Part shown: piece by piece, positions 16,062-23,905 of the stretch
Layout of the letters: the number at the start of each line of letters is the position of its first letter
How positions within the stretch are numbered: position 1 is the stretch's first letter
From: UBA1443 sp964445745
GTDB lineage: Bacteria > Omnitrophota > Omnitrophia > Omnitrophales > Aquincolibacteriaceae
Direction: 5' to 3'
NCBI GenBank assembly: GCA_964445745.1
Contig: CAYULU010000010.1
Coordinates: forward strand, 1 to 44,885
DNA length: 44,885 nucleotides
Translations under genes and position numbers: made by a program
The notes under the pieces: model-generated
The model's input: only the letters and a program-made list of their open reading frames with translations
The model's database searches: none
Told to the model about the DNA's origin: nothing

Positions 16062-17327
16062 TTGCCTCGAGGTATCCGTCTTGAACGGAAAAAAGAATCC
16101 ATTCTTCTTAATGGCCTCAAGCGTCCTTTCCTTGTCAAAAAAGTTTTTGTCCCCGTGTCGCAGAAAACCGGGTTGGCGGCTGTTCCCTGTGTGAAAACTG
16201 GGGAGCGAGTTGAAAAAGGCGCGAAAATTGCCGCATCAGACCAGCGTGAAGGGGTGTCTGTTTTTTCCGGCATCGCGGGCAGGGTGGAAGGAGTGTTTGA
16301 AAAAAAAATGCCTGATGGATCCACGCAGTCCTGTGTCGCGATTGTTTCGGAAGATGATTTTAAACAACCCCCCTTTCGGCCGGCTGAGCCGAGAAAAGGC
16401 GTGGACGATCTCTCGCAAGCGGAGTTAGTGGAAATCATCCGCGAGTGCGGCGTAGTTGCGAGTTATGATCATGGAAAGCCGACATCTTCACATCTAAAAA
16501 GAGCTTGCGGACAAGTTCTTGTTATCAACGGATGTGAGCCCGAACCTTACGTGTGTGCTGAACAGGCATTAATCACCAACCACCTGTTGGAAGTGTTAAG
16601 AGGAGCTGACATTCTTCGCAAAGTCGTTGGTGCCGAAAAGGTGATTTTTGTTGTTGAAGATGTCGAGCGTGAACTTTTTGAACTAGTTAAAAGCAAAATC
16701 TATTTTTTGAAGTGGCACTGGTTTGAGGCGCGAAGCGTGAAAGCGCTTTATCCCGCGGGGCAGAACCGTTTTTTGCCTTGTGAGGTACCGGAAGATAGTC
16801 CCGTGTTTAACGCATCTACAGCGTTTGCGGTTTATGAGGCCGTCTTTCTTCAAAAGCCGTTTTTTGAACGCATTGTTACCGTCGGTGGAGAATGTATTGC
16901 CGAGCCTAAGAATCTCTGGCTTCCCGTCGGGACATCCTTCCAGACAGCAATTCAACTTTGCAAGGGGTTGCTTCGTGAACCTGCCCGGTTAATTGCGGGG
17001 GGGCCCATGTGTGGCACGGCACAGGCCAATGCGGAGGCTGTAACCACCGCGGATACTCCTGCGATTTTGGCACTGCCGAAAGAAATTGTAGGGGAAAAAA
17101 ATCCCGAGCCATGCATACGGTGTAACCAGTGCGTGGATTCCTGTCCCGTATTTTTATCTCCGGCCATGATCACTCTCGCTGCCGAAAATGGGGAATTTGA
17201 AACGGCGGTAAAATGGGGGGTGGATGAGTGTATTGAATGCGGCGTTTGCAGTTTTGTCTGTCCTTCTCACCGGCCGATGCTTGCGTTGATTCGCCAAGTC
17301 AGAATAGAAAGGAGCGCCTTGCGATGA
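16062..17327 (+). CDS. rnfC: RnfC-like electron-transport complex subunit C
   Basis: A 421-residue peripheral subunit that in Rnf complexes takes electrons to or from NADH. An N-terminal barrel-sandwich domain (residues about 1-80) is followed by the nucleotide/FMN domain (INGCEPEPYVCAEQ, then YPAGQNR, then AGGPMCGTAQ). Two complete [4Fe-4S] motifs close it: CIRCNQCVDSCP and CIECGVCSFVCP. The canonical N-A-E-C-E-P-Y stretch has changed to N-G-C-E-P-E-P-Y. It starts at TTG 16062 with AAAGGAG upstream. It is coupled to rnfD by ATGA at 17324-17327. This subunit still looks redox-competent, unlike its membrane partners. Confidence 0.88.
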   Translation: MPRGIRLERKKESILLNGLKRPFLVKKVFVPVSQKTGLAAVPCVKTGERVEKGAKIAASDQREGVSVFSGIAGRVEGVFEKKMPDGSTQSCVAIVSEDDFKQPPFRPAEPRKGVDDLSQAELVEIIRECGVVASYDHGKPTSSHLKRACGQVLVINGCEPEPYVCAEQALITNHLLEVLRGADILRKVVGAEKVIFVVEDVERELFELVKSKIYFLKWHWFEARSVKALYPAGQNRFLPCEVPEDSPVFNASTAFAVYEAVFLQKPFFERIVTVGGECIAEPKNLWLPVGTSFQTAIQLCKGLLREPARLIAGGPMCGTAQANAEAVTTADTPAILALPKEIVGEKNPEPCIRCNQCVDSCPVFLSPAMITLAAENGEFETAVKWGVDECIECGVCSFVCPSHRPMLALIRQVRIERSALR

Positions 17328-18202
17328 GTGTGCCGGGAGTTTATCCTGAATCCTCAGCCCCCCATATTTCCTCCGGAGACTCGGTTGCCAAAAGATTTTG
17401 GCTTAAGAGCGCTGCCCTTTTGCCGGTGCTCGTGGTGATGCTGGGAGCGGGCGGGGCGGATTTTCTGAAGGTGCTGACCGTTTCCGTGTTGGGGGTGGCA
17501 GGATTTGAGTGGCTAAACGCCGGATTTTTCCGGAAAAAAAGCTCCCTTCAAAATGGTGACGCGGTTTTGACCGGCGTGACGCTTGCCGTCCTCCTTCCGT
17601 CGCATTACCCAGCGTTGCTGGTCCTGGTAGCTGCCTTTGTTGCGACCCTTATGATCAAGGAATGTTTTGGCGGTTTGGGGGGGCGGCTGTTTCAGCCTGC
17701 CGTGTTCGCGCGAATTTTTCTGGATCTTATATTTGCCGGGGGGATAAAATCACCGGAACTTTTTCAATCCGCCGGAGAGCCGATTTTCTTTTCAGCTATT
17801 CTTCTGAGCGCGTTTCTTTTTGCTATTCAAAAAAGGATTTATTTTGAAACGCCGCTTTATTTTTTTGGGGTGACGGTTCTGGGCGTGTGGGTTGCGGGTG
17901 GGCAGGATATTTTAAGGGCGTCCGGAATCGCCGTTTTTGCCGGTTACTTTTTAATCACGGACACCGTTACACTCCCGCTGACGCGCCGGGGGACAAACTG
18001 GTTTGCGATCTTGGCGGCTTGTTTGGGGGTATGTCTTGGCATGAAATACCCTGCTGTCACGGCGATCGGTTATGCGGTTCTCATGATGAATGCGACGGTT
18101 CCCTGGATTGATCATTGGGTGAGACCCAAACGATTTGCGTCAGGCGCGAGTGAAGTACGGCGGTTGTTTGGAGCACGGTCGGAATCGGGAAGCACACCAT
18201 GA
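17324..18202 (+). CDS. rnfD: RnfD-like membrane subunit lacking the expected flavinylation threonine
   Basis: An integral membrane protein of 292 residues with the RnfD/NqrB-type motif FGGLGGRLFQPAVFAR at about residues 115-130. In RnfD an FMN is bound covalently to the last Thr of a D-x-x-T-x-x-T stretch (DPVTASTTNRG in E. coli, recalled). Here the segment is D213-TVTLPLTRRG, which puts Leu219 at that position, with Thr220 just after it. ApbE flavinylation is therefore doubtful. Start ATG 17324 overlaps the rnfC stop and lies behind AAAGGAG. The C-terminal tail is coded by an imperfect repeat also found in the rnfE-like gene. Its stop overlaps the next 47-codon gene. Confidence 0.8.
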   Translation: MSVPGVYPESSAPHISSGDSVAKRFWLKSAALLPVLVVMLGAGGADFLKVLTVSVLGVAGFEWLNAGFFRKKSSLQNGDAVLTGVTLAVLLPSHYPALLVLVAAFVATLMIKECFGGLGGRLFQPAVFARIFLDLIFAGGIKSPELFQSAGEPIFFSAILLSAFLFAIQKRIYFETPLYFFGVTVLGVWVAGGQDILRASGIAVFAGYFLITDTVTLPLTRRGTNWFAILAACLGVCLGMKYPAVTAIGYAVLMMNATVPWIDHWVRPKRFASGASEVRRLFGARSESGSTP

Positions 18203-18884
18203 GAAAAAAAATTACCAAAGCGCTCCGATGGTTTTTTCTGATAGTCGTACTTTCCGGCATGACTGCTTTGTTTCTTCAAGCCCGGGAAATGACAAGTCGC
18301 CCAGAAAGGTTTGCTCAAATGAAACAGGTCTTCGTCCGATGAAGATGCCCGAAAGCTTTCTCTCAAGAATGATTTTGGCGTGTCTGCCGTTTTTGCTTTA
18401 TTCGGGAGAGTATTTTAATACCTGGCGAGTGGCAGGATTTATCGTTGCGGTTTATTGGTTGATGCTCACGATCTTCTGGTTTTTAAATCGCTTTTTCCCG
18501 GTCGGCGCCGGGGTTCAGATTTTTTTGCTCGCCCTGGCACTTTGGGCGCAGTTTTTTTGGCAGTCGGCGGGGTTACCGCCTTTTTGGATCCTCAGCGTTT
18601 TTTTTCTGTTTCCCGTTGATTTTCTTCGGGACAGAAAAGAGGGGCGCGGGGCGAAAGTGGGTCTTAAAAAGTTTCCCCAATATTTTTTCGAGAGAGGCAT
18701 GACAGGAATTGGTTTTTTTATTTTTATCATTGCCATTGAGGTGATCATCGGAGCGATGAGGCGTCTAGGGCATACCGTTATTGAACATCGTCCGGCTTTT
18801 GCTTTTTTTCTATTATTTTTAGCCGCCTATCTCTGGAAAAATCAGCCAGAGCGAAGCGCGTCAAGCGCGAGCGGAGTGCCGCGG
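18137..18884 (+). repeat. imperfect 27-bp GC-rich repeat in the tails of rnfD and rnfE-like genes
   Basis: Positions 18137-18163 and 18858-18884 agree in 22 of 27 bases (both begin GCGTCA and share GCGCGAG). Both fall after the last membrane helix of their proteins and code for Ser/Arg/Gly-rich tails. The second copy runs into a 6-bp inverted repeat, GCCGCG/CGCGGC. They may be copies of a small genomic repeat tolerated in ORF ends. Confidence 0.45.
18199..18342 (+). CDS. 47-residue single-helix protein in the rnfG position (RnfG remnant or mini-subunit)
   Basis: A short gene linked on both sides by ATGA: its ATG overlaps the rnfD stop at 18199-18202, and its TGA overlaps the next start at 18339-18342. 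The product has basic residues MRKK, one membrane helix at about residues 12-28 (WFFLIVVLSGMTALFL), and a short polar end (TSRPERFAQMKQVFVR). That resembles the N-terminal anchor and linker of RnfG, which sits between rnfD and rnfE in canonical operons. The FMN_bind domain of about 150 residues is completely missing. The perfect coupling argues for a translated gene rather than noise. Its function is unknown. Confidence 0.68.
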   Translation: MRKKITKALRWFFLIVVLSGMTALFLQAREMTSRPERFAQMKQVFVR

Positions 18885-18956
18885 TCAGTGGGATCGCGGC
18901 CGGGAGAGAACATAACAAATGTCAGTGGAGTCTCGGAAGGAAAAGTGCATTTATGA
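18339..18956 (+). CDS. divergent RnfE-like membrane subunit
   Basis: From ATG 18339 it has 205 residues with about five or six hydrophobic segments, and it lies in the rnfE slot. ILACLPFLL (C15) matches the first conserved cysteine region of RnfE/NqrD (GLCPLL). The second region, which carries the other ligand cysteine in RnfE (TNCIVVGR), corresponds to PPFWILSVFFLFPVDFLRDRK, with no cysteine. FFERGMTGIGFFIF and IEVIIGAMRRLG resemble the later part of the family. The intramembrane [2Fe-2S] site shared by RnfA and RnfE therefore looks lost. The tail after residue 170 is low-complexity. Assignment rests on gene order plus weak similarity. Confidence 0.6.
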   Translation: MKMPESFLSRMILACLPFLLYSGEYFNTWRVAGFIVAVYWLMLTIFWFLNRFFPVGAGVQIFLLALALWAQFFWQSAGLPPFWILSVFFLFPVDFLRDRKEGRGAKVGLKKFPQYFFERGMTGIGFFIFIIAIEVIIGAMRRLGHTVIEHRPAFAFFLLFLAAYLWKNQPERSASSASGVPRSVGSRPGENITNVSGVSEGKVHL

Positions 18957-19456
18957 CGTTATCCTGGCCGTGGGTTATTGCAATATTTGGGTTTTTGCTA
19001 TCTATGCGCGGAGAACAAAAAAGAGGATTTTCACTGGTTGCGATTTGGCGTGAAACGCTGGATCTTTTCCTTACACAGATTTTGACCGTTACAATTTATC
19101 ACTCCCTACTGTTATGGAGTGCGGCGACCCTCGTCATCGGGGAATTCGGATTTCTAATTCTCTGGCTACTTATCTACCTGATTGCAAGGTGTCAAAAAAA
19201 GCCGGATCTTTTTCTGATTACGGCCGTGTTGATCACGCATGCCGTCGTGCAGGTTAATGAGAGCTGGCTGATCCAAAGCTCGCTACTGCTCGTGATTTCG
19301 TCGGGACTTTTCATTTTTCAAGCGGCGTTCAAGGGGTTAAGGCATGCGATTCGTTTTTCCGGAATTCCGCCGGCGATGAAGGGATGGCCAGCACTTTGTT
19401 TGATCGCGTTTTGTATTTCGGTTGTGATAAGTGGAATGCTTGACGTTCTTTTCTAA
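18953..19456 (+). CDS. divergent RnfA-like membrane subunit
   Basis: A 167-residue membrane protein coupled to the RnfE-like gene by ATGA at 18953-18956. The end (GIPPAMKGWPALCLIAFCISVVISGML) parallels the RnfA end VPAPFRGNAIALI...GLMSLAFMGFSG, supporting homology. The family has two conserved cysteines, in LGLCPF and TTNCAV. The matching regions here lack them: residues 10-25 contain none, and LITHAVVQVNE replaces the second. The protein is shorter than RnfA (193). No rnfB gene follows: the next gene is pilT after 252 bases. Function as an electron carrier is therefore questionable, and a structural or ion-pump role is open. Confidence 0.55.
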   Translation: MTLSWPWVIAIFGFLLSMRGEQKRGFSLVAIWRETLDLFLTQILTVTIYHSLLLWSAATLVIGEFGFLILWLLIYLIARCQKKPDLFLITAVLITHAVVQVNESWLIQSSLLLVISSGLFIFQAAFKGLRHAIRFSGIPPAMKGWPALCLIAFCISVVISGMLDVLF

Positions 19457-19608
19457 GTAAAAGGGCACAAGTTACCATGAATTCGATACGATCCTCTCGT
19501 CTTGGGCAGAATGTTTAAATTTGCATAGGCCTTCTTGTGCTTAATTAGGCTAACTCAAAAAACAGCTGAGAGGAAAAGAACGGGAGACGAAGGGATCGAG
19601 GCGTTGTG

Positions 19609-19627
19609 CCGGATTATAAAGATCCGG
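19609..19627 (+). terminator. weak hairpin between the Rnf-like operon and pilT
   Basis: CCGGAT at 19609-19614 pairs perfectly with ATCCGG at 19622-19627 around a 7-base loop. A T run follows about 12 bases later (19640-19646), rather far for a classical intrinsic terminator. The 252-base spacer around it holds no supportable gene. Confidence 0.3.
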
Positions 19628-19708
19628 CGGTTGTTCAGGTTTTTTATTTAAAGACGAAACATGAGAGCAAAGTCAAAATAAACTCAGAAAATAAAGAAAG
19701 AGGATTTT

Positions 19709-20794
19709 ATGGCGATCGAAGAAATTTTAACGGAGGCAATCAGGCGAGACGCGTCCGACATCCATCTGACAGTGAACCGTCCCGTCACTTTTCGTATGGT
19801 GGGAGACCTTGTCTCAGTGGATGATAATCTGCTCACTCCCGAAATGACCGAGGCGTTTGCCAAAGAGGTTACTACGGAGGCCCAACGAAAAAAAATCGAA
19901 GAAGTGGGGGGGGTTGATTTTGGTTTTACCTTTGGAGATAAAGCTCGCTTTCGTGTTTCCTGTTACAAACAGCAGGGGCACTACGCCATGGTGCTTCGCC
20001 TTCTGCCCTCCAAGTTTTACTCGTTCCAGGATATTGGCCTGCCTCCGCAACTGGTTGAGATTTTGAATATTCCCCGTGGACTCGTTCTTGTTACCGGACC
20101 GACCGGGTCGGGGAAAACAACATCGCTTGCAACCATGCTTAATTACATCAACGAAAATTTTCCGAAACATATTATTACAGCAGAAGATCCGGTGGAATTT
20201 ATTCATCAGCATAAAAAATCCGTGGTTACTCAGCGCGAAGTCGGGGAGGATGTGCCGACTTTTTCGGAGGCTATTATCAAATCGTTACGACAGGATCCGG
20301 ATGTGGTCCTGATCGGAGAAATGCGTGATATTGCGACGATGGAATCTGCAATCCGTGCGGCGGAGACAGGGCATCTTGTGTTTTCCACACTCCATACAAC
20401 CGGGGCGCCGCGTACGGTTGATCGTATTATCGATGTATTCCCCCCGGAACAACAAGCCCAGATACGAGCCCAGCTCGCAGGAACGATTGTTGCCGTAATT
20501 TCCCAGGTCCTCGTCCCGAAGCTTGATGGAACCGGACGCGTCGCGGCTTTCGAAATTATGTTTGCTACGCCTGCGATCCGGAATCTGATCCGGGAATCTA
20601 AAACTTATCAAGTCTTGTCGGAAATCCAGACGGGGAGCCGATACGGCATGATTACTTTAGATGACCACTTGAAACAGCTCTACACCCAAGGGATTATAAG
20701 TTATGAATCTGCCCTGGAAGTTGCTGTTGATTCGAAGGAACTTGGAATCCAGCTTTCCAAGATTCAGCCTGTGACCATTAGGAAAAAGAAATAG
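19709..20794 (+). CDS. pilT: PilT-type twitching/retraction ATPase
   Basis: A 361-residue hexameric ATPase that powers type IV pilus retraction. RDASDIHLTVNRP opens the N-terminal PAS-like domain (residues about 1-100). Walker A is GPTGSGKTTS near residue 135. The Asp box (EDPVEF), Walker B (VLIGEMRD) and the His box (HLVFSTLHTT) follow, with the AIRAAETGH PilT signature. GMITLDDHL is the typical C-terminal piece. It stands alone here, with no pilB or pilC beside it. A separate transcription unit is likely, because 252 bases precede it and 340 follow. RBS: AAAGAGG at about 19695-19702. Confidence 0.92.
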   Translation: MAIEEILTEAIRRDASDIHLTVNRPVTFRMVGDLVSVDDNLLTPEMTEAFAKEVTTEAQRKKIEEVGGVDFGFTFGDKARFRVSCYKQQGHYAMVLRLLPSKFYSFQDIGLPPQLVEILNIPRGLVLVTGPTGSGKTTSLATMLNYINENFPKHIITAEDPVEFIHQHKKSVVTQREVGEDVPTFSEAIIKSLRQDPDVVLIGEMRDIATMESAIRAAETGHLVFSTLHTTGAPRTVDRIIDVFPPEQQAQIRAQLAGTIVAVISQVLVPKLDGTGRVAAFEIMFATPAIRNLIRESKTYQVLSEIQTGSRYGMITLDDHLKQLYTQGIISYESALEVAVDSKELGIQLSKIQPVTIRKKK

Positions 20795-20799
20795 GGAGG

Positions 20800-20816
20800 A
20801 ACGCAGGGCGTTTTTC
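20800..20816 (+). terminator. short terminator-like hairpin after pilT
   Basis: AACGC at 20800-20804 pairs with GCGTT at 20808-20812 around an AGG loop, and three more T residues follow. The stem is only five pairs, so strength is uncertain. Confidence 0.35.
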
Positions 20817-20827
20817 TCTTAAGCAGA

Positions 20828-20909
20828 GCTATCCTGTTTTGTATTTATGAGGAGCTTTTCTGATTTTGGGAACGATTTGCTTATACCAAGTGATTCAGAA
20901 CAGGGTAGC
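20828..20909 (+). other. long potential RNA stem in the pilT-polA spacer
   Basis: GCTATCCTGTTTT at 20828-20840 can pair with AGAACAGGGTAGC at 20897-20909 over 13 positions, 11 Watson-Crick and two G-U. It encloses 56 bases. Whether it belongs to a pilT 3' end, a small RNA or nothing functional cannot be told. Confidence 0.35.
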
Positions 20910-20968
20910 AACAAACCCCGCCAACGGGTTGAATTCAGACGCGGCATAGTAAACTGAAAATAAAAAAC

Positions 20969-20996
20969 TTGACTCAAGAGACGCAATCGATATCCT
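20969..20996 (+). promoter_or_regulatory. candidate promoter for polA
   Basis: TTGACT at 20969-20974 and TATCCT at 20991-20996 are separated by 16 bases and precede polA by about 140 bases. The -35 is good and the -10 is weak (four of six). Confidence 0.38.
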
Positions 20997-21134
20997 AGTG
21001 TCAGTTTTTTCAGAAAGTGCCTATTTAATCTACCGAACACATCCCAAAACTCCGACGAAAGTCTTTGACCACATCATTCAGGCCTTTCCATTTTAAATCC
21101 TAAATGTCCAGAAAAATAGCCAGAGCCTAAAATT

Positions 21135-23846
21135 ATGTCGATGATATCCCCTCAGGGATCGCAGAAGGAGCGTCTGTTTCTTGTGGACGGAAACTCCTTT
21201 TGCTACAGAGCCTTCTATGCCATTCCGGGTTTGACCAACTCCCGGGGTGAACCGACGAACGCGATTTATGGTTTTGTGGCGATGATGCGGAAACTCCTCG
21301 AGGATCAGCATCCGGAGCTCCTGGCCGTCTGTTTTGACCCGAAAGGAAAAACCTTTCGGCATGAGCAGTACAAGGAGTACAAGGCGCATCGCAAGCCCAT
21401 GCCACCGGAACTTGTTAGCCAAATTGAGCCTATCAAGGAATTTTGCCGGCTGTCCCGGTTTTCCATGTTTGAAAAACAGGGTTTTGAAGCGGATGACGTG
21501 ATCGGGACTCTGGCGGTCCGGGCACAGGAAAAAGGGATCGATGTTTGGATTGTGACCGGTGACAAAGATGCTTTTCAGCTTGTGAATGACAAGGTTAAAA
21601 TTTTCCAGCCGCATAAAAATAACCTTGTTTATGATACGGAAGGTGTTCGAAAAAAATTCGCCGGGCTGGGGCCGGACAAAATAGTAGAAATTCTCGCGCT
21701 CATGGGAGACGTATCGGACAATATCCCGGGAGTACCGGGGATTGGAGAAAAAACGGCTATCAAGCTGATGCAGCGATTCGGTTCAGTCGAAAACATTTTA
21801 AAAAATTCACACGAGATTTCCTCCGAAAAAATCCGGAACGCTCTTAAAGAAAATGAAGCTGATCTGCGGCTCTCACTTTCGCTAGCAAAGATTGACACTC
21901 AGGTGGATTTAGAGATCGATTGGAATGAGGTCAAGGTTCAGCCGGCCGACGAGGATGCGCTCACGGAGTTTTTTAGGCGATATGAATTTAGGGGTTTTGC
22001 GAAACAGTCTACTTCAAAAAATACAGAGGAAAAAGAAAAGCGTGACTATCATACGGTTCTGGACATCGCCGGCCTGAAAAAGCTTGCCGAGGTTCTTAAA
22101 AAATCCGATCTGTTTAGTTTTGATACAGAAACCACATCCGCGGACCCTATGAAAGCGATCCTGGTTGGGATGAGTTTTTCCATGGAACCTTATATTGCTC
22201 ATTATGTTCCGACGACCAGTGATTTGCATCAGGGGCCCGGGATTTGCCTGAAAGAGGTTCTGGATATTCTTGGGCCGGTGTTGGAAGATGGGACCATTGA
22301 AAAGTTTGGACAAAATATCAAATACGACACCATGGTACTCCGTCGGCACGGTGTAGAACTTAAAGGAATTTCTTTCGACACGATGATCGCTAGCTACCTG
22401 ATTGATCCGGTGAAACGGAACCACAACCTGGACGACATCTCTCTCAACTATTTAAATGTAAAAAAAATCGAAACAGAAAGCCTGATTGGCAAAGGGAAAG
22501 ACCAAATTTCAATGGCCGATGTGTCGCTTGAAAAAATATCAGAATACGCCTGTGAAGACGCTGACTGTGTGATGCGACTGGTGCCTGTTCTTCGGGAAAA
22601 AATCAAGGAACTTGGACTTGAGGATCTTTACAGAAAAGTAGAACTTCCTTTGACCGATGTTCTCGGGAAAATGGAAATGAACGGAGTGGTGCTTGACACG
22701 GAAATGCTGGCGGAGCTTTCTCGGAGCACTCGCAAGGAAATCGATGGGATTATCCAAAAAATCTATCAGGAAGCCGGTGAGGAGTTTAATCTCGATTCTC
22801 CCAAACAGTTGGCGGAAATTCTTTTCGTGAAAAAAAAGCTTCCCACGATGAAAAAAACCAAGACGGGGTATTCGACAGATGCGAGCGTGCTTGAAAAACT
22901 GGCGGTATCCTACGAGTTTCCGAAACTGGTCCTTGAGTACCGTGAACGCGCAAAACTGTGCTCCACGTACCTGGATGCGTTGCCTGGAATGGTGAATGAG
23001 GAGACCGGTTGCGTCCATACGTCCTACCATCAGACCACGACGGATACGGGGCGGCTTTCAAGCTCAGAACCTAACCTCCAGAACATTCCGGTGAAGACCG
23101 AGGCGGGACGGCTTGTGCGAAAAGCGTTTGTCCCTCGGCCGCGGTCAAAGGGAAAAGGGAAAATTCTCTCCGCAGATTACTCGCAAATTGAACTCAGAAT
23201 TCTCGCTCATTTCTGTCATGACCCTCAGCTCATGAAGGCCTTTGAGGAAGATCGGGATATCCACGCTTATACCGCCACTCTCCTTTATGGAATAAAGGAA
23301 AAAGAGGTGACCCGGGAAATGCGAAACGTGGCAAAGACCATTAACTTCAGCGTCCTTTACGGAAAGACCAGCTATGGCCTGGCGCAGGATCTTCAGATTT
23401 CAATTCAGGAAGCCGATGAATTTATCCGGAATTATTTCGCTCGCTACGCCCGGGTGAACGACTTTCTTGAAAGCCAGAAAGAAAAAGCCAAAAAAAACGG
23501 CTATCTCACGACGATCCTTGGCCGACGATCCTATTTCCCGAACTTACAATCGTCGAATGTTGCATTAAGAAATTATGCCGAACGGGCCGCGATCAACGCC
23601 CCGCTTCAGGGTTCTGCTGCCGATCTGATTAAGCTTGCCATGTTGCGTATTCAGAAACGGCTTGAAGATGAAAAAAGCGAATCCCTCATGATGATGCAGG
23701 TCCACGATGAACTTGTATTTGACACCCCTGAGGCTGAAGCCAAGGCGCTGGAAAAAAGAGTGAAAGAAGAAATGGAAAATGCGTTTGAGCTCAAAGTGCC
23801 CCTTAAGGTGGATGTGACAATCGGGGATTCCTGGTACAAAAACTAA
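21135..23846 (+). CDS. polA: DNA polymerase I
   Basis: A 903-residue repair and Okazaki-fragment polymerase with all three domains. The N-terminal 5'-3' exonuclease is seen in LFLVDGNSFCYRAFYA, VTGDKDAFQL and DNIPGVPGIGEKTA. The 3'-5' exonuclease keeps FDTETTS near residue 330, GQNIKYD and YACEDAD, so proofreading appears intact. The polymerase shows motif A DYSQIELRILAHF, the O-helix RNVAKTINFSVLYG and motif C QVHDELVFD. Length is close to E. coli Pol I (928). The start at 21135 has no obvious Shine-Dalgarno; MSMISPQGSQ precedes the conserved part, and ATG 21141 is an alternative. coaE follows after 59 bases. Confidence 0.96.
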   Translation: MSMISPQGSQKERLFLVDGNSFCYRAFYAIPGLTNSRGEPTNAIYGFVAMMRKLLEDQHPELLAVCFDPKGKTFRHEQYKEYKAHRKPMPPELVSQIEPIKEFCRLSRFSMFEKQGFEADDVIGTLAVRAQEKGIDVWIVTGDKDAFQLVNDKVKIFQPHKNNLVYDTEGVRKKFAGLGPDKIVEILALMGDVSDNIPGVPGIGEKTAIKLMQRFGSVENILKNSHEISSEKIRNALKENEADLRLSLSLAKIDTQVDLEIDWNEVKVQPADEDALTEFFRRYEFRGFAKQSTSKNTEEKEKRDYHTVLDIAGLKKLAEVLKKSDLFSFDTETTSADPMKAILVGMSFSMEPYIAHYVPTTSDLHQGPGICLKEVLDILGPVLEDGTIEKFGQNIKYDTMVLRRHGVELKGISFDTMIASYLIDPVKRNHNLDDISLNYLNVKKIETESLIGKGKDQISMADVSLEKISEYACEDADCVMRLVPVLREKIKELGLEDLYRKVELPLTDVLGKMEMNGVVLDTEMLAELSRSTRKEIDGIIQKIYQEAGEEFNLDSPKQLAEILFVKKKLPTMKKTKTGYSTDASVLEKLAVSYEFPKLVLEYRERAKLCSTYLDALPGMVNEETGCVHTSYHQTTTDTGRLSSSEPNLQNIPVKTEAGRLVRKAFVPRPRSKGKGKILSADYSQIELRILAHFCHDPQLMKAFEEDRDIHAYTATLLYGIKEKEVTREMRNVAKTINFSVLYGKTSYGLAQDLQISIQEADEFIRNYFARYARVNDFLESQKEKAKKNGYLTTILGRRSYFPNLQSSNVALRNYAERAAINAPLQGSAADLIKLAMLRIQKRLEDEKSESLMMMQVHDELVFDTPEAEAKALEKRVKEEMENAFELKVPLKVDVTIGDSWYKN

Positions 23847-23905
23847 AAGGTTGGGGGGCGTGACTTGCACCCCGCCGACACTTTTTAAGGTGGAATTTTA
23901 GATTA

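Larger units (their letters stand above)
20795..21134. other. 340-base intergenic region between pilT and polA
   Basis: No convincing gene is present. At 20800-20812 a short hairpin (AACGC-AGG-GCGTT) runs into TTTTTC and could end pilT transcription. A 13-base complementary pair, 20828-20840 with 20897-20909, could form an RNA stem enclosing 56 bases. A smaller AACCC/GGGTT stem follows at about 20913-20928. A promoter-like pair for polA lies at 20969-20996. The remaining sequence to 21134 is A/T-rich, with no clear Shine-Dalgarno before polA. Confidence 0.6.

Noticed and set aside
19606..19824. 72-codon frame before and across the pilT start
   Set aside because: It overlaps pilT in another frame and has no conserved motif; pilT is certain.
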